From NCBI GenBank assembly GCA_041395205.1, contig JAWLAZ010000004.1, positions 1-64,000 of the forward strand: DNA of 64,000 nt, in the 5' to 3' direction. How positions within the stretch are numbered: position 1 is the stretch's first letter; each line of letters begins with the position of its first letter. The translations under genes were made by a program, and so were the position numbers. Positions 6,916-15,688 of the stretch are shown here, in pieces. The stretch is from JAHEFU01 sp041395205 (GTDB taxonomy: Bacteria; 4484-113; JAFGCY01). The notes below the pieces were generated by a model. It had not been told where the DNA came from. It made no database searches and was given only the letters and a program-made list of their open reading frames with translations.

Positions 6916-9765
6916 ATGCCTGACACGCCCAGCAGGGACGGCTATGCTCTGTGCCGCCAGCAGTACAAGACCACGATCACGAGCCCCGGGGGAATCAGCC
7001 TCGGCTGGGGCAGCGGCCCGGGCCTGCGCCAGGCGATGTTCTGGAACCGCATCGGTTCGCTGTTCTCCTGTTACCGGCCCGCCGTCGGCCTGCTGGAACT
7101 GTTTGATGCGGATGATCCGCAGCGGCCACTGGCGCTGAGGGAAAAAAGCTCGGACTGGTCTCCGGGGATTGCCAGCGCGAAATACAGTGCTCCCGGGCTG
7201 AAGATCAGGGAACAGCGCTTCTCCGATAAGTGCGGCCTGCACAGCCGGCTGCGGATCCGCAACACCGGCAACACGGACCGCGAACTGCTGGCCTGCTTCC
7301 ACGGCAGCGCCGAGCAGTGGCCCTTCTTTGACTACTGGAAGGAACTGGAGCGGCCGCAGATCGAGGTGGCGATCGAGCGCACGCTGCCGCTGGTGACCAT
7401 CACTCAGCCGCACAGCTTCGAAGGCCTCGGCACGATCAACTCCGTGCAGCGCATCTGGCTCGAACTGCCGGACGGCGCGCTGCCGGCGGGCGGCGGTTTT
7501 GGCAACAGCGAGCAGGACCTGCGTGCACTCTGGCGCGAACACGGCCCGTCCGCCGATGTGCGCATGCGCCTCGGACAGACCGGTGCACGCTATCCCGCAG
7601 GCGTGGACCCGATCGTCTTCAGCTCCCCTGCCCCGCACTATTACATTACCGTGCGCCTGGCGATCGCCGCGGGCGACGAGCTGGAACTGACGCTGCACTC
7701 CGACTACCATACTGACGACGAGGGCGGCGACCTGCGCAGCGGGCATGCGCGGATCACGGACCAGGCACCGGCCCGGGAGAGCATCAGGGCCATCCGCCGG
7801 GACTGGCAACGCCATCTGCGTGAGGGCGTGCCGCAGATCGAATGCAGTGACGGCGAGCTTGAGCGCTACTGGTACTACGTCTGGTACGTGCTGCGCGCCA
7901 ACCGCACCAGTGGTGGCCGGCTGCTGGCGCATGAGTACAGCGCGCCGAGCAAGTACATGTACTGGGGCAGCTGGATCTGGGACAGCTACTTCCACGTGCT
8001 GGGCGAGATGTGGCTGAGTGACCCGCAGATCGCGCGCGGCAGCCTGCGCAGCGTGCTGGCAATGCAGTATCCCAACGGCTTCATTCCGGTCTGCAGCGGC
8101 AGTAACTACCGGATGGTCTTCCACGAGGACGTGGATGGCTATACCGCGCCGCAGGGCAGCGGCTATGCCTCCTATGTGGAACCGCAGCTGGAGGACTACC
8201 GCGAACTGGACCACCCCTTTGAGGCCCAGCTCAGCTACTACCGCCGCAGTGCCGACGACAGCGCACCGGCACCGCAGCCCGGTGCTCGCGAGCGCCAGGC
8301 ACGGCTGCTGGAACTGGAGGCCGACGCCCTGGACGGCCTGCTCAGGCTTGGCAACGGCTATGACGGCCTGATCATCAACCTCGGCGGCACGGCCATGCTC
8401 AACTCCGCCGAGCTGGGACGGATGGTGGCGATGATCAAGCAGGCGCTGGACGAGAAGCTGCCGGTTGCCATCGCCGTGCATGGCGAGACGCTCACGCGCG
8501 TGCTGCGTACGGTGCGGCTGGACCGCTTCACGAGCATCTGTTCCAGCCTGGGCGAGGCGCGGCTGCTGCTCAATGCACGGCTGAGCGGGGCGGAGCCGGC
8601 TGCTGGCCGCAGCACGGGGCTGCTGATCGGCAACGAGAAAACCCAGACCCCGCTGATCGGGGCCGCCGCGCATGAGCTGATGGCGATGCGCCTGCCCGGC
8701 ACCGATGAATTCATGAATGAGATCCTCGAGCCGCTCAAGGCCTATGAGAACTGGCTCTGGCGGCGGCGCAGCGACAGCGAGGGGCGCTTCGTGCTCTGGC
8801 ATGGCGACGAAAGCGGCTGGGATGACAGCGTGCGCCACTACCCGGTGCCGGCCCGGCCCTTCGACGTGCAGGTGCACTGCCTGCAGCTGCGCGACTTCCT
8901 CGTCAAGGCGGCGGTGAAGTACACCCCGCAGGACAGCGCCTACATCCGCAACATCAAGGAACGGCGCGACCTGAGCCTGGCGGCGCTGGACAGCTACTGG
9001 TGTGACAACGACGGCTGGCATTACGACCTGGATGGCGACGGGTCGGATGGCGACGAGTTCCGGCGGCGGATCAGCGCCAGCTCGATGTTCGACCTGGTGC
9101 TCTCGGAGCGGCGACCGACAGCGCACGTCGTCAATGCACTTGGCAACCCGCGCGTATTCGGCACCGAGGAGCCCGTGCCGAGCCTCGCTGCCTGTGATGA
9201 GGCCTACCGCCCGCACGGCTGGGGTTGGAACGGCCCGGTCTGGCTGCAGGTTAACTACTTCACGATCACCGGCCTGCTGAACCAGGGCGAGCACGCTGCG
9301 GCCTTCGCGCTGTGGGAGAAGACCCGCGGCATGCTGATCCGCCAGGGCCTGCCGCACTCGCATGAGCTGTACGATCCGCACAGCGGCACGGGACTCGGCT
9401 GTCCTGACTATTCCTGGCAGGCGATGATCAACCACCTGGTGATCCGCTGGTTCGCCGGCGTGCACGACCTGATGCTGATCCCGCACCTGCCCCCGGGGAT
9501 GGACCACCTGCGCATCTCCAACCTGCCGACGCGCATCCGCGAAGTGCGCTACCGCCGCAGTGGCAACCGGCTGAAGATCGACGTGAAGTTCCGCGGCAGG
9601 CCGCAGCGCTTCGGACTGGCCCAGGGCTCACTGGGCCGGATCACCGTACTCGAGAGCGGGCTGCCGGAGGACACCGTGGGCTGGAGCAACGGCCGCTGGC
9701 TGTTCAGCCTCAAGGGCGAACACGAATTGCTGAAGCTGCGGCTGGAAACGGAAACACCCGCCTGA
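6916..9765 (+). CDS. (alpha/alpha)6 glycosidase (GH37/GH63-like) with an inserted STAS domain
   Basis: 949 residues without a signal peptide, so probably cytoplasmic. Residues ~1-310 are a beta-rich N-terminal domain and the rest an (alpha/alpha)6 barrel. Barrel landmarks are WGSWIWDSYFH (D356), the trehalase-like ESGWDDS (D636, candidate acid), WGWNGPVW, and HELYDP (E817, candidate base). Between the barrel parts, residues about 456-556 read as a STAS domain: strand YDGLIINLGG, the loop LNSAELG in place of the usual DS[ST]GLG, then the helix and the end motif RLDRFTSICSSLGEA. The paralogue at 12816 lacks this insert, which explains its shorter length. ATG 6916 is preceded by TAAACT eight bases upstream, suggesting a leaderless start. 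The substrate is unknown; an alpha-glucoside or alpha-mannoside is plausible by family. Confidence 0.8.
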   Translation: MPDTPSRDGYALCRQQYKTTITSPGGISLGWGSGPGLRQAMFWNRIGSLFSCYRPAVGLLELFDADDPQRPLALREKSSDWSPGIASAKYSAPGLKIREQRFSDKCGLHSRLRIRNTGNTDRELLACFHGSAEQWPFFDYWKELERPQIEVAIERTLPLVTITQPHSFEGLGTINSVQRIWLELPDGALPAGGGFGNSEQDLRALWREHGPSADVRMRLGQTGARYPAGVDPIVFSSPAPHYYITVRLAIAAGDELELTLHSDYHTDDEGGDLRSGHARITDQAPARESIRAIRRDWQRHLREGVPQIECSDGELERYWYYVWYVLRANRTSGGRLLAHEYSAPSKYMYWGSWIWDSYFHVLGEMWLSDPQIARGSLRSVLAMQYPNGFIPVCSGSNYRMVFHEDVDGYTAPQGSGYASYVEPQLEDYRELDHPFEAQLSYYRRSADDSAPAPQPGARERQARLLELEADALDGLLRLGNGYDGLIINLGGTAMLNSAELGRMVAMIKQALDEKLPVAIAVHGETLTRVLRTVRLDRFTSICSSLGEARLLLNARLSGAEPAAGRSTGLLIGNEKTQTPLIGAAAHELMAMRLPGTDEFMNEILEPLKAYENWLWRRRSDSEGRFVLWHGDESGWDDSVRHYPVPARPFDVQVHCLQLRDFLVKAAVKYTPQDSAYIRNIKERRDLSLAALDSYWCDNDGWHYDLDGDGSDGDEFRRRISASSMFDLVLSERRPTAHVVNALGNPRVFGTEEPVPSLAACDEAYRPHGWGWNGPVWLQVNYFTITGLLNQGEHAAAFALWEKTRGMLIRQGLPHSHELYDPHSGTGLGCPDYSWQAMINHLVIRWFAGVHDLMLIPHLPPGMDHLRISNLPTRIREVRYRRSGNRLKIDVKFRGRPQRFGLAQGSLGRITVLESGLPEDTVGWSNGRWLFSLKGEHELLKLRLETETPA

Positions 9766-9807
9766 GTTGAACCCAGGCGGGTGCGGATGGATTCCCACTG
9801 GGAATCC
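9755..9807. terminator. two hairpins between convergent genes
   Basis: A 10-bp stem (CACCCGCCTG / CAGGCGGGTG, 9755-9783) overlaps the end of the glycosidase gene; an 8-bp stem (GGATTCCC / GGGAATCC, 9789-9807) follows. Neither has a clear T tract, so they are probable but not classical terminators for the convergent transcripts. Confidence 0.5.
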
Positions 9808-9822
9808 CCAGTCAGTTGAGCG

Positions 9823-12627
9823 TCAGGGCAGCAGATTGTCGGTGCGCAGGTTCATCAGCAGCACGTCCACACTTCCCTCTCCGGCATCCAGGCTGGCAGT
9901 GTATTCACTGACAGTGGTGTTGATGTCGTCATCGAAGGTCGCGGTGCTCGGTCCGCGGGTGGAGGTCCGGTCCTCGATGGCCAGGCTGAAGTCCGCAAGG
10001 CTGTCGGCAGCGGTGCTCCAGGCTCCGTTGGGATCAGGAGCCACACCGCAGAACTGGACTTTTCCGCCGGCATAGTGCACGGAGAAGATCTTGCTGTTGC
10101 CTGTGCTGGTGTACTCCCAGCTGCCCAGCAGACTGCCCCCGGCATCAAGCATGTAGAAGCGGGAAGGTTCCCCCGCATCCTCCCGTTGCGGATTGAGAGC
10201 ATAGACATTGCCAGCGGGATCGACCGTCATGCGTACGATCTGTGAGCTGGTTAGCCCCGCTCCGTTGGCAAAGGCCTTCTGCCAGCTGATGTTGCCGGAC
10301 TGGTCGAGCTTGACCAGGAAGGGCTGGTAGCTGCCGAGGTTGTTTGCACCACCCGCCATGTAGACGAAGTCATTGCTGTCCACTCCCATCGTGTAGGCAT
10401 GCTCGTGCGGGGTTCCGGCAACGTCACCCCAGCCCTTGCACCAGAGCACGTTGCCACTGGAGTCGAGTTTTGTGACATTGGCTTCGTCGGCACCGATGTA
10501 GAGATTCCCGGCCGAGTCTACGGCGATGCCGTCAGCCAGGGACTTGTCATGAGCATAGTCGGATGGAGTGTCGTAGAGGCCATTCCACTCCAGAGTTCCG
10601 GTTGGGGACAGGCGGTAAGCCACCAGTGATCCCTCCAGGGACACGAGAGAATAGGAGGTGTAGCTCACGAACAACTTGCCATTGTCATCAATCGCAGTCC
10701 GCGGGAAGCGTGAGAGGATCAGCGTTTCCCCGAGGCTGTAGACCTTCTTGAAGACCACGTTGCCATCTGTATCCAGCTTGACGTTGAGCACTCCCTTGCC
10801 GGAGGTGTCATCAGTGTCATCGCGGGCCATGGCCAGGAACACATCGCCCCCAGCGGAGACGGAGCCGGAGGCCCACTGCGTATCACGGGTTGTCTCGACC
10901 TGCCGGGCCCATTGCAGCACTCCGGAAGGATTGAACTTGGCGACGACGATGTTGCCGGCCCTGCCGATCACGTAGACATTCTGAGCATCATCCACACCGA
11001 TGTCAAAGGCCTCATCCGCTGCTGCCGTACCGAAGGAATGGACCCATTCATCATCCGTGACTGTCATCTGGAACATGAATTCCTGGTTGGCGAAGTTGCC
11101 CTCCACCGTCAGTGAACAGTTGTAATCACCGGGATCCCCGAGCGTAATGGTCGGATTTTCATCAGTACTGGTCGAAGGCGTTGCTGCATCACCGAAATCC
11201 CAGCTCCAGCTGAGCGGAGTGGCTCCCTGGACCACCGCATTCATTTCGATCGTATCTCCGGTGAAACTGCCCAGAGGGGCCACCGAGAGAATGTGCGGCA
11301 AAGCGCCGTCGAGGTAGCCGCTGTCCTTTACGCTTGGACTGGTCTCGCCTGCAGCATTCACGGCTGTCACGTAGTACCAGTTGAGGACATCAGGCTGGCT
11401 GGCATTGTGGTCATAGCTCAGCTCGGTCGTGTGCAGCAGTTCGGTGTATGTGCCCTCCTGCTCGAGGCTGTGGTAGAGCACGTACTCATCCGCGCCGCTC
11501 GAGGCTTCCCAGCTCACGCTGACATGATCAGGGCTGGTGCCGTCGCTCGCTGCCAGGTTCTGCGGCACCGTCGGCAGGTCCAGCGGCCAGCCCTCGAACT
11601 GGATCGAGTAGTCGGTCTTCTTGTCGCCCTGCCAGCCGCGCACGATGTAGAAGTAGTGCTGGCCGGTGACGACGCCGGTGTCGCTGTAGCTGGTACCGTT
11701 GTCCGTGGTCTCCGCCAGCGGCTCGAAGGAACCGAGCGTGCCGGTGCGGCGCTGGATCTCGTAGTACTCCACATCAGCCACGGGGTCCCAGCTCAGATCC
11801 ACCTGTGCAAGCAGGCTGCCCTGGGTTGCCACCGGGTTATTGGGACGGCCCGGCAGGCTGAGGGACTGGGCCTGCACTGCATTGCTGGGAATGCCGATGC
11901 TGCCGCCGTCGTAAGGAGCCACGCGGTAGAACTGGCCGTCGGCGGGGACATTGATGTGGAAGGCGAAGTCACGGGCGCTGGTGCTTGAGTTGATCACACT
12001 CGTACTGAACTCCACCTGCGAAACGAGGTTCCAGGCGCTGTCAACATTGACCGCACGCTGGATCCAGTAGCCCTGCACCTTCCTGAGGAAGTTGCTGCCG
12101 ATCGGCGTGATGTCCGAGATGTTGACCTCATTGTTGCCGTCGTTGTCAGTGTTGCGAGCCCTGTTCCAGTCGGGACTGGCCCCGCCCTTGCCGAGGTGGA
12201 TGCCGATCGGGGTCAGGTCCGCGATGTTCACCTCGCTGTTGAGGTCGCCATCACCCTGGTTGCGGTAGGTCCAGGCCAGGTCCGCACTGCCGTCCGCATT
12301 GTGCGTGATCATCAGGTCATTCACGGCGCTGCCCTGGCTCTGCGGTGCCTCGGATACGAAGCGCTGGCTGCCCTGCTCGCGCAGGACGCGGGCCAGCTCA
12401 TCCTGCAGCAGCTGGAAGCGCTGTGGGTCCACACCTTGCGGTGTGCTGAGCGCATCCACTTCCGCGAGGGCTTCGTCAAGGCTCATCACCTGCGCGGTCT
12501 GGCGCGAGTCCGGCCCGGGTGCCTGCGCGGACGGGGTGGTACCGCCGCAGCCCGTGAGGCTCAGCAGCATGCCTGCAGCAATCGTCCCGGCGATGATGCC
12601 GGAGTATTTCTCATTCCAACCAGCCAC
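9823..12627 (-). CDS. large lipoprotein with dockerin-like repeats, FN3 domains, a PKD domain and a beta-propeller
   Basis: 934 residues. A signal sequence with lipobox LTGC (Cys near residue 27) predicts lipid anchoring. Around residues 125-190 lie two dockerin-type EF repeats, DGDLNSEVNIADLTPIG and DNDGNNEVNISDITPIG, with the Asp/Asn spacing of calcium-binding loops. Three fibronectin type III-like modules follow (about 190-445), then a PKD module with WSWDFGD, then about 400 residues of repeats of the type VDDAQNVYVIG / VDSAGNLYIG, as in SBBP-type beta-propellers. GTG 12627 has GGAG nine bases upstream. It lies in the glycosidase cluster, so carbohydrate or surface binding is plausible, but there is no catalytic domain. 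Confidence 0.8.
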   Translation of the reverse strand: MAGWNEKYSGIIAGTIAAGMLLSLTGCGGTTPSAQAPGPDSRQTAQVMSLDEALAEVDALSTPQGVDPQRFQLLQDELARVLREQGSQRFVSEAPQSQGSAVNDLMITHNADGSADLAWTYRNQGDGDLNSEVNIADLTPIGIHLGKGGASPDWNRARNTDNDGNNEVNISDITPIGSNFLRKVQGYWIQRAVNVDSAWNLVSQVEFSTSVINSSTSARDFAFHINVPADGQFYRVAPYDGGSIGIPSNAVQAQSLSLPGRPNNPVATQGSLLAQVDLSWDPVADVEYYEIQRRTGTLGSFEPLAETTDNGTSYSDTGVVTGQHYFYIVRGWQGDKKTDYSIQFEGWPLDLPTVPQNLAASDGTSPDHVSVSWEASSGADEYVLYHSLEQEGTYTELLHTTELSYDHNASQPDVLNWYYVTAVNAAGETSPSVKDSGYLDGALPHILSVAPLGSFTGDTIEMNAVVQGATPLSWSWDFGDAATPSTSTDENPTITLGDPGDYNCSLTVEGNFANQEFMFQMTVTDDEWVHSFGTAAADEAFDIGVDDAQNVYVIGRAGNIVVAKFNPSGVLQWARQVETTRDTQWASGSVSAGGDVFLAMARDDTDDTSGKGVLNVKLDTDGNVVFKKVYSLGETLILSRFPRTAIDDNGKLFVSYTSYSLVSLEGSLVAYRLSPTGTLEWNGLYDTPSDYAHDKSLADGIAVDSAGNLYIGADEANVTKLDSSGNVLWCKGWGDVAGTPHEHAYTMGVDSNDFVYMAGGANNLGSYQPFLVKLDQSGNISWQKAFANGAGLTSSQIVRMTVDPAGNVYALNPQREDAGEPSRFYMLDAGGSLLGSWEYTSTGNSKIFSVHYAGGKVQFCGVAPDPNGAWSTAADSLADFSLAIEDRTSTRGPSTATFDDDINTTVSEYTASLDAGEGSVDVLLMNLRTDNLLP

Positions 12628-12815
12628 GTGTCCAACTCCAGTTGTTGAGATTGCTGAAGTCAGTATTGCGTGTGCTTTAAGCTGAGTATAAGGCGCTGCG
12701 TCTCAACTTGCAAATCAGACCCAGCCCGGCAGGACTGACGGACGGTAAAGAAGCAAGCGGACTCGGCCTGCGAAATGAGACTCAGGGGCAGAGTCCTGCG
12801 TACAGTACAGTTGGC

Positions 12816-15158
12816 ATGATGCAACTGGAAGGCTTCAACGAACTGCTGGCGCGCACGGACAAGTGGTATCTCGGCAACGGCGGGATGCTGCTCTACGCCC
12901 CGCCCTTCCCGCAGCACCTGCAGGTGCCGGGCTTCTGGGATGAATGCCACTGGGGCGATACGGCGGTGCCGGCCCTGCTCTGCGTGAGTGTCGTGCTGGA
13001 GAAGAGTACTGCCGCTGGAGGCCGGCTGCTGCATGAGCTGCAGCCGCGCCTGCTGGACTGGCAGTGGACGCCTGCCGCGATCCGGGCCCGGCATGCGCTG
13101 GGTCTGAGCACCGGTCAGGCGGACTGGCGAGACAGCGGAGTGGTGCTGGAGGAGCGGCGCAGTATAGGCCCGGACAGCCGGCTGCACTGCGATATCCGGC
13201 TGAGGGGCCAGGCTGCAGCGGGACAGCGCCTGCACGTCATTGCCTGGACGATGCGTGAGCGGCCGCGTGACAATGAACAGCTGCTGCTCAGTGATTTCTG
13301 GGCGGCGGACGGCAGCCTGAGCTGGCGGCAGTCCTTCGCATCCCGGGCCCATGGGCGTGGGGATGAACCGCTGCAGCTGCGCATCGCGCTGCATGCCGAC
13401 CGCCAGCCGCACAGCCTGCAGGTCACGCCCTCGCACGGGGCTCGCGTGCTGCCCGAGCTGCGCCATACGCCGCTGTGGGACAGCCTCAGTGCCGATGGAC
13501 AGCTGCATGGAAAGGTCGAGGGCCGCAACCTGCTTGGCAACGTGATCCATGCCGGGATGCACTGGCAGGCCGCTGACAACGCGGAGGAGTTCGCGCTGGA
13601 GCTGGACATCGCGCTCAGCGAGAGCCAGCCCGGCAGTGCGGTTTCCGGCGGGCCGCAGGATCCGGACAGCGCCTGGCGCGAGTTCCTCTCCCTCGTGCCG
13701 CACTTCGAATGCAGCGACCCGATGCTCACGCGCTACTACTGGTACCGCTGGTACGGGCTGCGCCTGAATGCCCTGCCCGCCGCTGCCAACTACGTGGCCC
13801 CCGCCGTGACGGAGGGCCTGTCCTACTTCCGCGGCGTGATCACCTACAGCCTGATGTGCCACATGTTCGAGGCCCGCTGGCTGCGGGACCCGGCGCTGGC
13901 GCGCGGCTGTCTTGACAACCACATCGCGCACCAGACCCGCAGCGGGCATTTCCCGGCGCATATCTACGCACGGCATGTCAACAAGAACGGCTTCTACCAC
14001 ACCGATGTGGGCCGCGCCATGATGCTGACCCGCCAGCACCATCCTGACGACGCATATGCGGCAAAGATCTATGAACCGCTGAGGCGGCTGCTGGGCTTCT
14101 ACCAGAAGGACCGCGACCGTGAGGGGATGGACCTCTTCGACATCCGCGACCAGTATGAGACCGGACAGGAATTCACGAGCCGCTACTTCTTCGCCGACAA
14201 CAAGGCTGACAGCTACGGCTGGGACCACAAGCTCCGGCTGAAGGGCGTGGATGTCTCGAGCTACGTCTACAGCCTGTCCGGCGAACTGCTGGAGCTGGCC
14301 TGGCAGCAGCAGAAGGCCGGCGACATCAAGGAGCTGACGGAGCTCAAGGCCCATATCCATGCCGCTGTCAACGCCTACATGTGGGATGAGGAGCGCGGCT
14401 GGTACATGGATTACAGCGCGCAGAAGAAGCAGCGCAGCCATTTCCTCGCCGCCGTGGGCTGCTACCCCGCGCTGTTCGGACTGGCCGGCCGCGAGCGCGT
14501 ACTGCGCATCGGCGAGCGCCTGACTGACCCCGCGGGCTTCTGGACGGACTGGCCGCTGGCAACGGTGCCGCAGGACGACCCGTACTTCAGTGCTGACCCA
14601 GCCTGGCGCGGCGAGCGGGCCAACTGCCCCTGGAACGGGCGGGTCTGGCCGATGGTCAACAGCCATGTCTGTGAGGTGCTGGAGCGGCTGGCTGAGCTGG
14701 ATGGCGATGTCTACCGCCCGCAGCTGGCAAGCTTCCTGCGCCGCTACATCGAGATGATGCATTTCGAGAATGGTGACGCTGCCGGTGCCGGCAAGGACCT
14801 GACGCGGCCGAACTGCTTCGAGCATTACCATCCGCACAATGGCAGCGCCTGCGAGTACCGCGGCGTGGATGACTACATGCATTCCTGGGTGGCGGACCTG
14901 CTGCTGCGCTATGTGGCCGGCGTACGCGTGCAGGAGCAGCGTGACAATGCGATTGTGAAACGCAGCATCCTGTTCGACCCCTTCCCCTTCGGGCTGGAGA
15001 GCTTCATCCTCTCAAACTGCCTGGTGGCCGGACGCGAGCTAGAAGTACAGTGGAACCGTGACCGGGATGGCAACAGCAAGCCGGGCTACCGGGTGCTGGT
15101 TGACAACGGCCTCGTGCATGAATCAGAGCGCATCGAGCGCTTCGAGTTCATGCTGTAG
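12816..15158 (+). CDS. (alpha/alpha)6 glycosidase-like protein, paralogue of the 6916 gene
   Basis: About 780 residues from ATG 12816; the frame opens at TTG 12708, but the extra 36 codons look like leader DNA and a TACAGT element lies nine bases before 12816. No signal peptide is seen. It shares with the 6916 product the helix ECSDPMLTRYYWYRWYGLR (ECSDGELERYWYYVWYVLR there), the WNGRVWPMVNS segment and the base motif NCFEHYHP (E669). The acid motif reads ETGQEFTSRY, so Glu (E452) stands where trehalase-like enzymes have Asp, and the Asp of WDSYFH is Ser. It may have a different mechanism or substrate, or be a non-classical family member. It diverges from the dockerin lipoprotein gene. Confidence 0.75.
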   Translation: MMQLEGFNELLARTDKWYLGNGGMLLYAPPFPQHLQVPGFWDECHWGDTAVPALLCVSVVLEKSTAAGGRLLHELQPRLLDWQWTPAAIRARHALGLSTGQADWRDSGVVLEERRSIGPDSRLHCDIRLRGQAAAGQRLHVIAWTMRERPRDNEQLLLSDFWAADGSLSWRQSFASRAHGRGDEPLQLRIALHADRQPHSLQVTPSHGARVLPELRHTPLWDSLSADGQLHGKVEGRNLLGNVIHAGMHWQAADNAEEFALELDIALSESQPGSAVSGGPQDPDSAWREFLSLVPHFECSDPMLTRYYWYRWYGLRLNALPAAANYVAPAVTEGLSYFRGVITYSLMCHMFEARWLRDPALARGCLDNHIAHQTRSGHFPAHIYARHVNKNGFYHTDVGRAMMLTRQHHPDDAYAAKIYEPLRRLLGFYQKDRDREGMDLFDIRDQYETGQEFTSRYFFADNKADSYGWDHKLRLKGVDVSSYVYSLSGELLELAWQQQKAGDIKELTELKAHIHAAVNAYMWDEERGWYMDYSAQKKQRSHFLAAVGCYPALFGLAGRERVLRIGERLTDPAGFWTDWPLATVPQDDPYFSADPAWRGERANCPWNGRVWPMVNSHVCEVLERLAELDGDVYRPQLASFLRRYIEMMHFENGDAAGAGKDLTRPNCFEHYHPHNGSACEYRGVDDYMHSWVADLLLRYVAGVRVQEQRDNAIVKRSILFDPFPFGLESFILSNCLVAGRELEVQWNRDRDGNSKPGYRVLVDNGLVHESERIERFEFML

Positions 15159-15160
15159 TC

Positions 15161-15628
15161 TCAGCGCCAGCGGCGCTCATCTTTCGGCTGCTTGCATTCC
15201 ATCCACATCTCCGGCTTCCCGAGCGGCTCAAAGCCGCAGGGGCCGTATACGCCGTGCGCATCCCTGGTTGCCAGCAGCCAGCGGTTCACGTCGCGCAGTT
15301 CCGGATGATCCATCGCCGCCCGTACGAGCCGGCGGCCATAGCCCTGTCCCTGGTACTGATCCGGCACCAGCACGTCTGCGAGGTATGCGAATCGTGTCAG
15401 GTCCGTGATCACCCGGCAGAAGCCGCGCTGTTCGCCGTCAACATACAGGCCGAAGGTAAGCGAGGCTCCGAGCTGCCGTTCCACCTGCTCGCGCGTGATG
15501 CCCTCGCACCAGTATGCGCTGCTGAGAAAGGAGAAGATCATGTCGAGATCGAGCAGGGAGCGGTCCGTGCTGATCAGCACGCCGTCCGCTTCAACTGCAT
15601 GCACGGGCAGGTCACAGGGGTTGAGCAT
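15161..15628 (-). CDS. GNAT family N-acetyltransferase
   Basis: 155 residues with the acetyl-CoA binding motif QYQGQGYGRRLV (motif A, about residues 90-101), preceded by the YLADVLV strand and followed by a GVYGPCGFE segment, the usual GNAT end. The acceptor substrate is unknown. Start ATG 15628 lies six bases after TATCAT read on the minus strand, with no ribosome binding site, so it is probably leaderless. It is convergent with the glycosidase gene, two bases apart. Confidence 0.85.
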   Translation of the reverse strand: MLNPCDLPVHAVEADGVLISTDRSLLDLDMIFSFLSSAYWCEGITREQVERQLGASLTFGLYVDGEQRGFCRVITDLTRFAYLADVLVPDQYQGQGYGRRLVRAAMDHPELRDVNRWLLATRDAHGVYGPCGFEPLGKPEMWMECKQPKDERRWR

Positions 15629-15634
15629 GCAGCA

Positions 15635-15640
15635 ATGATA
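15635..15640 (-). promoter_or_regulatory. -10 element for leaderless GNAT gene
   Basis: TATCAT on the minus strand, six bases before ATG 15628. Confidence 0.55.
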
Positions 15641-15688
15641 GCGCCGCTCGTTATACTAGTAGGCTGTTTTTTCCACGAGGAACATTAA

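Noticed and set aside
5518..9507. 1329-codon open frame on the minus strand
   Set aside because: It lies antisense to two well-supported glycosidase genes, is His/Arg/Val-rich with no motifs, and arises from GC-rich codon bias.
12660..14882. 740-codon open frame on the minus strand
   Set aside because: Antisense to the second (alpha/alpha)6 glycosidase; no domain or start signal.
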